This document shows, one piece after another, positions 33,309-42,804 of a stretch of 64,000 nucleotides of DNA (position 1 is its first letter; each line of letters opens with the position of its first letter). This stretch comes from Streptomyces sp. H39-S7. Lineage in GTDB: Bacteria; Actinomycetota; Actinomycetes; Streptomycetales; Streptomycetaceae. The position numbers were made by a program, and so were the translations under genes. The notes beneath the pieces are model-generated. The model ran no database searches and was not told the origin of the DNA. It saw nothing but the letters and a program-made list of their open reading frames with translations. The stretch spans positions 1-64,000 of the forward strand of contig NZ_JAPVLU010000006.1 in NCBI RefSeq assembly GCF_027158205.1. The letters run 5' to 3'.

Positions 33309-34195
33309 ATCTTCGTCGAGGGCCAACTCGACGGTGTCGTCGGCGAACAGAGCTCGGCGGCGGGCGTAGTCGATGGGGACCGGCGCGCGTTGACGACGTG
33401 GACGAGTGGACCGGGGCGCTGGCGATGTGGTCGGAATCCACGAAAGCCAGTAGTGCCTCCAGATGGCTGCGAAAGTGTGGATTCCCCAAGAGACGGGCGA
33501 CCGTCATGTGGCCGATCGGCCCTCTGAGAAGCAGCATCAGGCTCGTGCAGCGCGGCGCATGCCGCCGATCCACGGCTGGTGCGGAGACTTGGGCGGCAGC
33601 AGCCGGAGCATCCAGGACGACCCGAGCATTCCGGTCAGCTTCGCAGGCCGCGTCGCGCCTCACCTACACCTGCAGTCGCCGCGCGATGCCAGCATTCCCC
33701 CTGGCATCGCGCCGAAGACGACCGGGGCGGTCACAGTCGGCAGTGTCCGCCCTTGCCCTGTCACCTCGAACCAGACGGATCGGACGCCCGTGGTTGGGCC
33801 CCGCACGATCCGGCTCCCTGCACCCGGCGGCGTCCTATCCAGCCCGGGCCCGGGCCTGCGCGAGGCGGTAGGAATCGATGATGTTCCCGCCGAAGTAGGT
33901 CGGTCCACGATGGCCTCGCAGACCTGCGGCTGGGGTCACTTCGAGTTCTTCGCCTCGAACACGGCCACCTCGTTCATACCGGTGAACGTCGCCGGCGCAC
34001 GACATCGCGGCGCAGCGCGGTCTCCCGCAGCTCGGTCAACTGTGTCTGATCCGTCCACGACAAGGCTGGGGATTCTGGCCTGCTTGTTCGGGTGTCCGTC
34101 CACCGGCGCGAGAGGGTTGACGCCGCCGCCGCGGCTCGGGCTGCACTCAGGGGCGCGGCGGACGGTGGTTGGTCGTGAGGCGTGTGCGGCGGTAG
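33309..34195. other. Unassigned stretch with possible gene remnants
   Basis: No intact gene is supported. On the minus strand, 33840-33905 reads PTYFGGNIIDSYRLAQARAR and ends with a stop, and a nearby frame has GMNEVAVFEAKNSK (33935-33980). Another minus frame has ARLLGNPHFRSHLEALLAFV (33440-33500). These pieces look coding-like but belong to no family I recognise. Confidence 0.35.
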
Positions 34196-35713
34196 CTACG
34201 GTGTGTTCTGGGCTGCGGCGCCGGTGCTGGGGGTGGGCGTGCTGGTGGGGGTTCGGGTGCGGGAGAGTGCTTGTTGGTCGGCGAGGGCGATGGCGAGTTC
34301 GCCGGCTGCGTTGGGGTGCAGGGGTGCGTCTGCGTCGGGTCCCTGGACGAAGGGCTGGTCGCTGCAGAGCCGGTGGCCGTCGAAGTGTTGGGGTACGGCG
34401 GTGAAGTCGAACGTCTGGGCGCCCTGGCGCAGTACGGAGTTGAGTTGGTCCAGCCGGGATTTGAGGATCTTGGCTTTGTCGGTGGTGATGTTCTGGTCCT
34501 TGAGGCAGTCGATGTTCTCGCCGAAGGGGTTGTAGTACTCGTTGATCAGTACCCGGGGGTGCTGGGGCAGAGCGGCGACGTTGCTGAGCAGGTCGTAGTA
34601 GGCGGTGGTGAAAGCTGCGATCTGCTGCTGGAAGTAGGCGGTGGAAGCCCGGTCGTCGCAGGCGTTCGCGGCGGCGCAGAGCGCGGCCATAGTGGACCAG
34701 TGGATGTCGTTGGCGCCGATACTGACGATGATCACCGAGGCTTTACCGGCTCCCATCGCGGCCGACAGCTGGGGCGGCACCTGGGTGGTGCCGCGTTGCT
34801 GGGGGCCGAGCAGTCCGTCGCGGATGGTGGCGCTGCTGCAGGCCAGGTTGAGAATGTTCCAGTTGTTGGCGGCGGCGAGGTAGAGCGCGTAAGCGTCCTT
34901 GCTGCGTCCGCATGCCGTGTCCGTGGTGGTGGGGTGGTCCAGGGGAGCGTTGCCGATCGCGGCGGCGGTGGAGTCTCCGATGACCACGGCCTCTACTCCC
35001 GGTTGGGCGGGTGTGCCGACGGCCTGCACGGGTGTGGGTGTGCTGGGTCCGACCAGGTCTTCGATGCCGCGGACCTGCCGTAGCGCGGCGGGGGTGGCGG
35101 AGGCCAGGAGGTAGACGCCGAGGGCGTTGAGCGCGAACACACTCGTGACGGCGATGGCGAGCATCCACAGCATCGACGCCCGGCTGGAGCGGCGGATGCC
35201 CGCGACGGCTACGGCGATCAGCGCGGCGAACCCTATGGCGATCAGCGTTTCCCACAGCAGGTAGCGCGTCCAGGCGGAGGTGAGCTGCTCGCTCAGGTCC
35301 TTCCCGGCGGCCTGCGCGCCTCCCGACTTGGTGAGGGCGCCGGCCTGGGCGTTGAGGGAGATGTGGGTGAGCTTCAGGCGCGGGCGGATGGGTCCTTCGA
35401 ACCGGGGCTGGGTGGGGATGGTCTGGCCGAAGAGTTCGAGTTCGCCTGGCCCGGACATGTTCAGGTCCGGGGTGGCGGCGCCCACCTGTACGGTCTGGCC
35501 GGCCGGGGAGACGGTCTGCAGGGGAGTGACGCGTACCGACAGCCACACGGACAGTGCGGCCACGGCCAGGACGGCGGCAGCGTACCCGAGGAGGGTCGGT
35601 ATCCGGCGGAGCCACGGGCGCATACGGGTCCTTGGCTCGGCCGGAACGGTTGTCGGCGGCTCGACCTGTCTGTCCGCCGGGCGGGCTGCGAACAGCCGGT
35701 GCCAGGCTGTCAC
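34196..35713 (-). CDS. SGNH/GDSL-type hydrolase with N-terminal membrane segments
   Basis: 505 residues from a GTG at 35713. Hydrophobic segments lie at about 40-62, 150-171 and 181-204. The C-terminal half is an SGNH hydrolase: GDSTAAAIG (246-254) with the catalytic Ser, SIGANDIHW (331-339) with the Gly and Asn, and PLHPNAAGE near 475 with the His. The domain probably faces outside and hydrolyses an ester, perhaps a lipid or a polymer. The tail is Thr/Pro-rich. Confidence 0.85.
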   Translation of the reverse strand: MTAWHRLFAARPADRQVEPPTTVPAEPRTRMRPWLRRIPTLLGYAAAVLAVAALSVWLSVRVTPLQTVSPAGQTVQVGAATPDLNMSGPGELELFGQTIPTQPRFEGPIRPRLKLTHISLNAQAGALTKSGGAQAAGKDLSEQLTSAWTRYLLWETLIAIGFAALIAVAVAGIRRSSRASMLWMLAIAVTSVFALNALGVYLLASATPAALRQVRGIEDLVGPSTPTPVQAVGTPAQPGVEAVVIGDSTAAAIGNAPLDHPTTTDTACGRSKDAYALYLAAANNWNILNLACSSATIRDGLLGPQQRGTTQVPPQLSAAMGAGKASVIIVSIGANDIHWSTMAALCAAANACDDRASTAYFQQQIAAFTTAYYDLLSNVAALPQHPRVLINEYYNPFGENIDCLKDQNITTDKAKILKSRLDQLNSVLRQGAQTFDFTAVPQHFDGHRLCSDQPFVQGPDADAPLHPNAAGELAIALADQQALSRTRTPTSTPTPSTGAAAQNTP

Positions 35714-36007
35714 GGCAGGAGTGCGACCCTACCGGGTCTGCACGGTTGAGCGGTCTTCGGCGGCGGCCCGGTGATCGGCTGGCGGCGCAGGGATACCTGG
35801 GAGGGGCTGGGAGCCGGGTAGGGCAGGATGGCAGGTCATGCCGGGGCGGCTGGAGGCGGCCCGGCTTGACCGTGATCCCGAAGATGGCAGGTGCCAGGAT
35901 GATGAGAAGGTGGGCGCCGATGCTGACGGCCAGGGTGGGGGCGGCGGGGACGCCTGCGGACTGGGGGCGCGAGGCAGGGGCAGTGTCCTGTGCGGCGGTG
36001 ATGGCTG

Positions 36008-37104
36008 GTGACCCGGGCTGTGACCTTGCACGATGTGATGGTGGCGGGCATCGCGGTGGCGGTGGGCGCGGCAACGGGCCTGGTGGCACGGGTGGTGCTG
36101 CGGTGGCTGGGCGAGCGGGCGAGCCGGACGCGGTGGAGCGGTGATGAGATCGCCGTTGACGGGTTGCGGACGCTGGTGCCCTGGGCGGCCCTGGCAGCCG
36201 GGGTGTCGGCGGCCGGAGCGGGCAGCCTGCCGCCGACTGCGGCCGTTCGCCACAGCCTCCACCTGGTGTTGGTCGCGATGCTCATCCTGGCGGCCACGCT
36301 CACCGCGGCTCGCACCGCCGCGGGCCTGATCCGGGCGCTGGCGCTGTCGCGGTCCGGGGTGGCCGGCTCGGCCACCATATTCGTCAACATCACCCGTAAT
36401 CGGCCTCGTCCTGCTGCAGACGCTGGGCGTTTCGGTCGCCCCGCTGCTCGCCGCGTTGGGCGTGGGCGGGCTGGCAGTGGCGCTGCAGGACACGCTGGCC
36501 AACCTGTTCGCGGGTGTGCACATCCTGGCGTCGAAGAAGGTGCAGCCCGGCGACTACATCCGGCTCGGCAGTGGCGAGGAGGGCTATGTCGTCGACATCA
36601 ACTGGCGCTACACCGTGGTGCGTCAGCTGCCGAACAACCTGTTGATCGTTCCGAACGCGCAGCTCGCCGGGGCGATCATGACCAATTACCATCAGCCGGA
36701 GCAGCAGATGTCGGTGCTGGTGCAGGCGGGCGTCGGCTATGGCAGTGACCTGGATCATGTCGAGCGGGTGACTACCGCGGTGGCCGTTGAGGTGATGGCG
36801 CAAGGTTCCCGGCGGAGTCCCCGGCTACGAGCCGACCGTCCGGTTCCATACGTTCGGGGAATCCAGCATCGATTTTTCGGTGATCCTGCCGGCCCGCGAG
36901 TTCGGCTTCCAGTACCTGGTCAAACACGAGTTGATCAAACGCCTGCACCGGCGCTACCAGGCTGAGGGCATCGAGGTCCCCTTCCCGATGCGGACCGTGG
37001 TCGTACCGCACCAGGACCAGATACCCGTGCGCCGGTCCGGAAAGGCGGATTTCGGTCCTGCCCAGATGCCGGTAGCCGCAGCGGGCACGCCGACATCCGG
37101 GTAG
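36008..37104 (+). pseudogene. MscS-family mechanosensitive channel, two frameshifts
   Basis: Three frames make up one MscS protein. The first carries the N-terminal helices to ATIFVNITR. The second, entered near 36400, has VLLQTLGVSVAPLLAALGVG, LQDTLANLFAGVHILASKK, PGDYIRLGSGEEGYVVDINW and IVPNAQLAG. The third, entered near 36800, has VPGGVPGYEPTVRFHTFGES and FQYLVKHELIKRLHRRYQAE. The motif normally written AVALALQDT reads AVALQDT, so two residues are also missing. MscS channels release solutes on hypo-osmotic shock. This copy looks decayed, unless base errors explain the shifts. Confidence 0.83.
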
Positions 37105-37152
37105 CAGGCCGGAGACAGACACCCCGCCCCATCGCCTCGCTCTGTGCCTTGG

Positions 37153-37208
37153 GTGTTCAGCCGTGCCGCCCGGCCTGCTGCGACAGCCAGGCGGGAACGA
37201 CTGAACAC
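37153..37208. terminator. Stem-loop between convergent genes
   Basis: GTGTTCAG (37153-37160) pairs with CTGAACAC (37201-37208), and inside it CCGCC/GGCGG segments extend the stem with a few mismatches. It lies between the ends of the MscS remnant (+) and YihY gene (-), so it may terminate both. Confidence 0.5.
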
Positions 37209-37232
37209 CGTCGGGAACGCAGGAGGGGCTGG

Positions 37233-38123
37233 TCAGGATCGGCGGAGGGTGGCGAGTTCGGCGTTGAACTGTGCTCCGGTCAGGAGGGCGAGGTTGGACA
37301 GCCACAGCCAGACGAGGAAGACGACGATGCCCGCGAGTGATCCGTACAGGCGGTCGTAGGTACCCGCGTAGGTGGTGTAGAGGGTGAAGCCCACGGAGGC
37401 CAGCAGCCACAGGACGACGGCGAGCAGCCCGCCGACGGCGCGGTGGCGCAGGCCGTAGGCGGTGGCCTGGCCGGAGCGGAACAGCACCAGGACCAGGACG
37501 GTGACCAGGCACGCCAGCAGCGGCCATTTCCCGACGTTCCACGCGGTGACCCCGGCGCCGTCCACCCCCATGATCCGGCCGGCGGTGCGGGCCGCGTCAC
37601 CGGTCAGGACCAGGGCGAGCACACTGGAGACGAGCAGGGCCAGCAGGACGAGCGCGGTGATCACGGTGAGGGGGGCCTTCTTCCACAGCGGACGCCGGTC
37701 CTTCACCCCGATCATCGCGTGCAGGGCGCGACGGAAGACGCTCAGGTAACTGGAGGCCGACCACAGAGCGCCCACGGTGCCAAAGGCAGCCAGCAGCCGT
37801 GCGGGTGTCTGCTGGTCGGCCATGCTCTTCAGGGCACGCAGGATGGCGGGGCGCGACGGAGCGGGGACGACCGCGGCCACCTGATCGACCAGGTGCGCGC
37901 TCGCCGGGGTGTCGGCGATCCCGATCAGAGAGAGCGTCACCAGCAGGGTGGGGAAGATGGTGAGCACCGCGTAGTAGGTCAGCGCGGCGGCCCAGTCCGT
38001 CGCGTCCTCGTTCCACAGAGCTGCCGGTGTCCTGCGCAGCGCCGCCCACCAGTCACGGCGGCTCGGCACTGCGGCCGGGCCCGGGTGGCGAGGCGGGGGT
38101 GGTGCCGGTTGGTCGATGGTCAC
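37233..38123 (-). CDS. YihY/BrkB-family membrane protein
   Basis: About 296 residues from the GTG at 38123 (VTIDQPAPPPPRHPG); the frame also opens at an ATG at 38186. Features of the family are DWAAALTYYAVLTIFPTLLV, LWSASSYLSVFRRALHAMIG, and the final helices VFLVWLWLSNLALLTGAQFN. It has six predicted helices. Proteins of this family are of uncertain function, once thought to be ribonuclease BN. The gene is convergent with the MscS remnant. Confidence 0.85.
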   Translation of the reverse strand: MTIDQPAPPPPRHPGPAAVPSRRDWWAALRRTPAALWNEDATDWAAALTYYAVLTIFPTLLVTLSLIGIADTPASAHLVDQVAAVVPAPSRPAILRALKSMADQQTPARLLAAFGTVGALWSASSYLSVFRRALHAMIGVKDRRPLWKKAPLTVITALVLLALLVSSVLALVLTGDAARTAGRIMGVDGAGVTAWNVGKWPLLACLVTVLVLVLFRSGQATAYGLRHRAVGGLLAVVLWLLASVGFTLYTTYAGTYDRLYGSLAGIVVFLVWLWLSNLALLTGAQFNAELATLRRS

Positions 38124-38352
38124 ACGGTGTCCCGTCGGTGAACGCGCCTCACCTCCCGTGGCCGGCGCAGGGTCGGGCCGGCGCACGCACGGCGGTGGGA
38201 AGCGGGCTGAGGGAGGCCAGCGTACGGGCGACGGGCGTCAGCAGAGCCTTCGGGGGGATGCGCCGGCCGGAGCGATGGACAAGGGGACCAGGCCCGCAGG
38301 ACACTTGACTGAGACAGCCCCTGGCTGTGCACGGTTCGAGCGGAGGTGCACG

Positions 38353-38496
38353 GTGGACTGGTGGGTGTGGGTCATGGTCGTCATGGCGGCAATGGTGGTG
38401 CTGGTCGCCTGTGCGCTGTGGACGCAGGCGAGGCGGCGCCGGGGCGGCGCTGTCGCGGTGCATCGCGGGCGACGGGGGAAGCCGGGCACGAAATGA
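38353..38496 (+). CDS. Very small single-helix membrane protein
   Basis: 47 residues from a GTG at 38353 with GGAGG six bases upstream. It is one hydrophobic helix, WWVWVMVVMAAMVVLVACAL, followed by a basic tail (RRRRGG, RRGKPGTK). Its TGA overlaps the ATG of the PRC-barrel gene (ATGA), which supports translation. It may be a membrane anchor or regulator of the PRC proteins. Confidence 0.65.
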   Translation: MDWWVWVMVVMAAMVVLVACALWTQARRRRGGAVAVHRGRRGKPGTK

Positions 38497-39062
38497 CCGC
38501 GCTGATGCTGGCGACCGAGATCGCCAAACGACCGGTGGTGACCCTTGCCGGGGAAGCCGTCGCGCAGGTCAAGGACACCGTCTTCGATGGCCCCGGCGGA
38601 CGGGTCGCCGGTTTCACCCTCAGCGGTGGCGGACTGTTCTCGGGGCCGCTGAAGCGGGCACTGCCCTGGGCTGGGGTCACGGGGCTGGGCAGCCACGCCG
38701 TGATGATCCGCGACGAGAACGTATTCGAGGACCGCGCTCAGGTCGCCGACCGGTCCGAGACCGGGGGCGGCAACGTGCTGGGCTCACGCGTCCTCACCGA
38801 TACCGGCACCGACCTTGGCCGGATCACCGACGTGGTCATTGAGGTGAACGAAACCTCCGCGACCGCGGTGGGCTACGCCATCGCATCCAGCGAAGTCCTC
38901 GGCCACCACGAACGGATCGTGTTCATCCCGCTGTCCCAGACCATCGCGGTCTCCGGCGAGGCCCTGGTCGTCCCGGCACTCGCGGCCGAATTCGTCGCCG
39001 AGGACCTCCCCGGCTTCACCGAGATGATGCAGGCATTCCGGGCCCGCCTGACGGAGGCATGA
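38493..39062 (+). CDS. PRC-barrel domain protein
   Basis: 189 residues with two PRC-barrel units: AKRPVVTLAGEAVAQVKDTV and GSRVLTDTGTDLGRITDVVI. PRC-barrels bind RNA (as in RimM) or form part of photosynthetic reaction centres; in actinomycetes they are general stress or membrane-associated proteins. It overlaps both the small membrane gene and the next PRC gene. Confidence 0.8.
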   Translation: MTALMLATEIAKRPVVTLAGEAVAQVKDTVFDGPGGRVAGFTLSGGGLFSGPLKRALPWAGVTGLGSHAVMIRDENVFEDRAQVADRSETGGGNVLGSRVLTDTGTDLGRITDVVIEVNETSATAVGYAIASSEVLGHHERIVFIPLSQTIAVSGEALVVPALAAEFVAEDLPGFTEMMQAFRARLTEA

Positions 39063-39496
39063 TGCTGCTCAGCGAACTGTCCGGGCTCACCGTGATGAGC
39101 AAGGCCGACGCCGTCGCCATCGGCACCGTCGCAGGCATCGTCATCGACCCCGCGGCATCCCGCGTGATCGCTCTGCACCTGGCGAAGACCAGCGGCGCCG
39201 GAAAGTTCCTGGCCTGGCCGGACGTTCACGCGGTCGGACCGGACGCGGTCATGGCCCCCGACGGGGGCGCCCTGCGGGACGCCGACGACGAACTCGCCCC
39301 GCTCGCCACCGCCTCGAGTGGCCTGCTCGGCAAACGCCTCCTCACCGACCACGGCGAGGAGGACGGAATCGTCCAGGACATCGACTTCGACCCCCGGACC
39401 GGCAGCGTGTCCGCCCTGCTCACCTCCGGCGGCAACATTCCCGGAACGCGCCTCATCGGCATCGGTTCCTACGCCGCCGTCGTCCGCACCCCATGA
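39059..39496 (+). CDS. Second PRC-barrel domain protein
   Basis: 145 residues, a shorter relative of its neighbour: LSGLTVMSKADAVAIGTVAG and GKRLLTDHGEEDGIVQDIDF are the paired barrels. Its ATG overlaps the stop of the upstream gene. The three genes at 38353-39496 therefore form one translational unit. Function unknown. Confidence 0.75.
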   Translation: MMLLSELSGLTVMSKADAVAIGTVAGIVIDPAASRVIALHLAKTSGAGKFLAWPDVHAVGPDAVMAPDGGALRDADDELAPLATASSGLLGKRLLTDHGEEDGIVQDIDFDPRTGSVSALLTSGGNIPGTRLIGIGSYAAVVRTP

Positions 39497-39789
39497 ACCA
39501 CGCGGCCGCGGCCTGGTTACGCTCTTGCCGACCGGGACTTCCCGCGGCCGGTTCTGCTCGTACGGTGACCCGTATGGACAGGTGAGGGGTTCGCCGACTG
39601 CGGCTGGTCGTGGTGGTCGCTGGCGATGATGCCGGGCCGCGCTCACTGGGCCCGTCCCAAAACAGGAGCGCATCAGCGCGCCCAGGGACGTGGTCTTCGA
39701 TGTGATCGCCCAGCCCTATCTCGGGCGAGCCCCGCCGCGGCCCACCGAGCGGTTGGCTCGGCCGCGCACGCACCGGGCACCTCCGACTG
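39497..39789. other. Gene-free gap
   Basis: About 290 bases between the PRC gene stop and the convergent small gene. No frame stands out and no strong hairpin was noticed. Confidence 0.4.
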
Positions 39790-40086
39790 TCACTTCACGC
39801 GCTTCCTGCCGGTGACCAGTTTGGTGATGTACTTTTCGCCGTCGGCATACGCCTGGTCGTGGGTGTAGCTTTCGGAGACGTACTGGCGTCGGCCGGTTTC
39901 CTTGTCGGTGACGAGCACCCGGAACCCCAGGGCGCTGCACCCGCGCCTGAACGGGACGCCGACACCCATCAGTCCCTCTGCCACATCAACGGCAAAACGC
40001 TCACGGCTCACCCGTCCGGGCACCGCACACTCCCGGCTGCGGCCGGTCCCGAATCTGAACGGTCCGATGCGGATGGTGCGTCGCAT
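39790..40086 (-). CDS. Hypothetical small protein
   Basis: 98 residues from the ATG at 40086. It starts MRRTIRIGPFRFGTGRSREC and ends with FRVLVTDKETGRRQYVSESY and THDQAYADGEKYITKLV, a mixed alpha/beta pattern with charged surfaces. I do not recognise the family. It is convergent with the PRC genes and divergent from the MauE-like gene. Confidence 0.55.
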   Translation of the reverse strand: MRRTIRIGPFRFGTGRSRECAVPGRVSRERFAVDVAEGLMGVGVPFRRGCSALGFRVLVTDKETGRRQYVSESYTHDQAYADGEKYITKLVTGRKRVK

Positions 40087-40274
40087 GACGCCTCCCTGCG
40101 GATATAGGACGATTCTACGCGCGATCAGCCGGTACGGGGCTCTCCCAGTCCCGGTGGGACCAACCCGCCGGAACAGCTTCGGTGGGGACCGACCGCCGGT
40201 AACAAGCAGACACACGTGACCCGGTTTCCGCGGCATCCCGCCAGCCGCCTCGGCGGCGGGATGCCGCGTTGCCC

Positions 40275-40712
40275 ATGGTCGCGTGGGTGGTGTACACGGC
40301 GATGGCTCTGGGTCAGCTCGTCTCCTTCGGACGGATGCCCGGGATTCTGACCGCGTACGGTCCGGCGAACGGCGCAGGCGCGACCACGCTCGCGGTGGTT
40401 CTGATCGCTGGCGAGCTGGTGCGCGGCGTGTGGTTCCTGGCCCGCCCGCGATCGACAGCGCGCACCCCGGTGTGCATCTACACGGCCGCCTCAGTGACGT
40501 GGACCGCAATGGCCGTACAGGCGTACGCCCGCGGTCTTGCGGTCGTGAACTGTGGCTGCTTCGGGGGCCACCTGTCCCAGCCGTTGCCCTGGATCGTGCT
40601 GGTCCAGGACGCGCTGACCATCCAGCGAGGACGGCGGCGACGGCCGGATCCAGTCGTAGCCTGCGGGGTTCGTGGTCTCCGGGGCCGGATTTCACGGTCT
40701 CAGGGACAGTGA
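40275..40712 (+). CDS. MauE-like membrane protein, truncated paralogue of the cluster gene
   Basis: The first 118 residues align with the MauE-like protein at 24687-25151, for example MALGQLVSFGRMPGILTAYG with MALGQLASFDAMPAIVTTYG, and the shared NCGCFG loop. After LVQDALT the sequence turns into a basic tail (RGRRRRPDP) in place of the last transmembrane helix. The gene is thus a duplicate with a damaged C-terminus. The ATG at 40275 is the best start; function is doubtful. Confidence 0.65.
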   Translation: MVAWVVYTAMALGQLVSFGRMPGILTAYGPANGAGATTLAVVLIAGELVRGVWFLARPRSTARTPVCIYTAASVTWTAMAVQAYARGLAVVNCGCFGGHLSQPLPWIVLVQDALTIQRGRRRRPDPVVACGVRGLRGRISRSQGQ

Positions 40713-42653
40713 GCGCCGTCCCAGGAGCTCGGCCAGGCCGCGGCGGGTGGCAGCCAGGACCACGCGGTCCTGGGCTTGCAAGGTGTAGCCGTCGGGCAGC
40801 TCCCATACGAGGTCGGCCGGGCGGTCGGCCGGCTGATACCCGGTGGATCGCGCGGTGGCCAGATCCGGGGTGCGATGGTCCGGGGCGGAGGTGTCCAGGG
40901 CCAGGACGCGCCAGGAGCCGGGCCGGAACGCCTCGGCGACGGTGCGGCCTTCCAGTTCCCGGTGGCCCCCCACCTCGACCGCCGCGAAGAGCAGCACCTT
41001 CCGCTCGACAGGTATGGCACCCAGAATCTGGCGGCCCATCATGGCGCCGCCGAAGGCTGGTGCGGCCAGGTGGGAGACGCTGCGACTACGGGTGACGGCG
41101 TCCGGGTGGGCGGCGCGCAGGGTGCGGTAGACGGCGGTCGCGAAGTCGTCGTCGTACAGCCGCATCGACACCCGTACGTCGGGCTTGACCGAACGGGCGT
41201 AGAGGGCGGCCTCCAGGTTGGTGGTGTCGGAGCTGGTCAGGGCGAGCAGGGCGTGCGCCCGGTGGATCCGGGCGGCCTCCAGTACGCCTTCCTGCGCGAC
41301 ATCTCCAAGGACGACCGGAACGTGCAGACGGCGGGCCAGCGTGAGCCCTCGCGCCTGGGGATCGTTCTCCACGCAGACGACGGGGATGCCCAGTTCGAGC
41401 AGTCGCGCCAGTACCCGGGCTCCGACCTTGCCCAGCCCCAGGAGGACGACATGGCCGGACAGGCCGCGCGGCGGGCGGCGCAGGGCGGAGGCACTGCGGA
41501 AGGCGCCGAGTGCCTCCAGGACCCCGGCGACCAGGACCGGCAGGAGCAGCAGACCGATGAGCCCGGTGAACAGCTGGATCACCTTGCGGCTGGCCGGTTC
41601 GGCGACCGCCGGGTCGTCGATGGCGAACAGGTCGAGGAGGGTGAGATAGCCGGCGTGCAGCGGGCTGCCGCCGGTGGCGAGCCAGGACGACACGGCAAGG
41701 CCGAGCGCGGCTGCTCCGATACCGGTGACGGACCACAGGAGCCGACGGGAGAAGAGCGACCCGAGCGGGACGCCGGGGGCTCGCCAACGGCGCGCTGGTG
41801 ATGAGGTTGATGCTGGGGCGATGGCTTCCAGGACAACGGTTCCCCGCCCGGTGGCCGCTGCCACTGTGCGTGCGTCGGGCAGCAGTTGCGGGCCGACGGT
41901 TCCGCTGCCGTCCGAACCCTCGCTGCCCGCTGGGTCGTTGACGGTGGAGGACAGCAGGGCCAGGGTGCACAGCCCCTCGTCGGCGACCTGGCCCCGGCCC
42001 GGCGGGGTGCGTTCGACGGCCCGCAACAGCAGGCCGTCGGCCTGTACGACCTTGCTGGTACCGGCGATGGCCGAGGCGGCCAGCGCCGGGGCCGCGGTGT
42101 CCGCATCCGACAGCACGGTGGTGGATGCGTCGAGGACCAGCGGATCGATCCCGGGATCGGCGACTGCCGCCGCCTGGTCGAGAAGAGCCTCCAGGTGCTG
42201 GCCCAACTTGCGGTTGTAGAGCCGGATCACCAGCCGCAGACGGGGGTTGAGACGCCGGGCCGTCAACGCCGCCCGGATGTTGATCTCGTCGTCGTCGTAC
42301 ACCAGCGCCAGCGCCTCCGCCCGCTCCACCCCGGCTTCCCGCAACACCTCTTCATCAGGCTCGTCCGCCTCCAACAGGGGAACGTCCACGGCCGGTTCGT
42401 CGGAGACGACAGCGGTGCGCGCCACAGCGGGTGTCATACGGCCGAGGAGTGCGGAGGTCCGGCGGCCGCGTGGGCCCGGCGACGCCGGCCGCCGGGCACC
42501 GTGCCCGGTCCTCTGCGGCACGACGAGAGTCACCGGCTCCCCGTAGAGCTGACGCAGTTCGGCCGCGAGCCGGTGCGCGAGTGCGTCGTCGCCGCAGACG
42601 ATCATGTGGGCGACGGGGCCGGGACGTTGGACCTGCTGAGGAAGTGACACCAC
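40692..42653 (-). CDS. Second RCK/TrkA-N channel-like protein, paralogue of the gene at 2998
   Basis: 653 residues from a GTG at 42653 with GGGAG nine bases upstream; the open frame to 42911 has no protein-like sequence. The order is again TrkA-N (HMIVCGDDALAHRLAAEL), two membrane helices with the loop LFAIDDPAV, then TrkA-N (VVLLGLGKVGARVLARL). It is very similar to the protein at 2998-4926. Both lack a GYGD filter. Confidence 0.83.
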   Translation of the reverse strand: MVSLPQQVQRPGPVAHMIVCGDDALAHRLAAELRQLYGEPVTLVVPQRTGHGARRPASPGPRGRRTSALLGRMTPAVARTAVVSDEPAVDVPLLEADEPDEEVLREAGVERAEALALVYDDDEINIRAALTARRLNPRLRLVIRLYNRKLGQHLEALLDQAAAVADPGIDPLVLDASTTVLSDADTAAPALAASAIAGTSKVVQADGLLLRAVERTPPGRGQVADEGLCTLALLSSTVNDPAGSEGSDGSGTVGPQLLPDARTVAAATGRGTVVLEAIAPASTSSPARRWRAPGVPLGSLFSRRLLWSVTGIGAAALGLAVSSWLATGGSPLHAGYLTLLDLFAIDDPAVAEPASRKVIQLFTGLIGLLLLPVLVAGVLEALGAFRSASALRRPPRGLSGHVVLLGLGKVGARVLARLLELGIPVVCVENDPQARGLTLARRLHVPVVLGDVAQEGVLEAARIHRAHALLALTSSDTTNLEAALYARSVKPDVRVSMRLYDDDFATAVYRTLRAAHPDAVTRSRSVSHLAAPAFGGAMMGRQILGAIPVERKVLLFAAVEVGGHRELEGRTVAEAFRPGSWRVLALDTSAPDHRTPDLATARSTGYQPADRPADLVWELPDGYTLQAQDRVVLAATRRGLAELLGRRSLSLRP

Positions 42654-42804
42654 GCCCCTAGACTCCCGCACCCCGTCGCCTGGCTTCGCCCGGGGTCCGG
42701 TACTCGGGAAAGCCTGCGGTGCGTGGACGGTCCGGGGGGGAAGAGTCTCAGCCACGACGCGGCCCGGCCGGGCGCTGGATGCACCCAGACGGCCCTGCCA
42801 CCGG

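Noticed and set aside
35729..36523. A 264-residue minus-strand frame over the MscS remnant
   Set aside because: It is opposite the MscS pieces, has only low-complexity Arg/Pro/Ala sequence and no recognisable domain.
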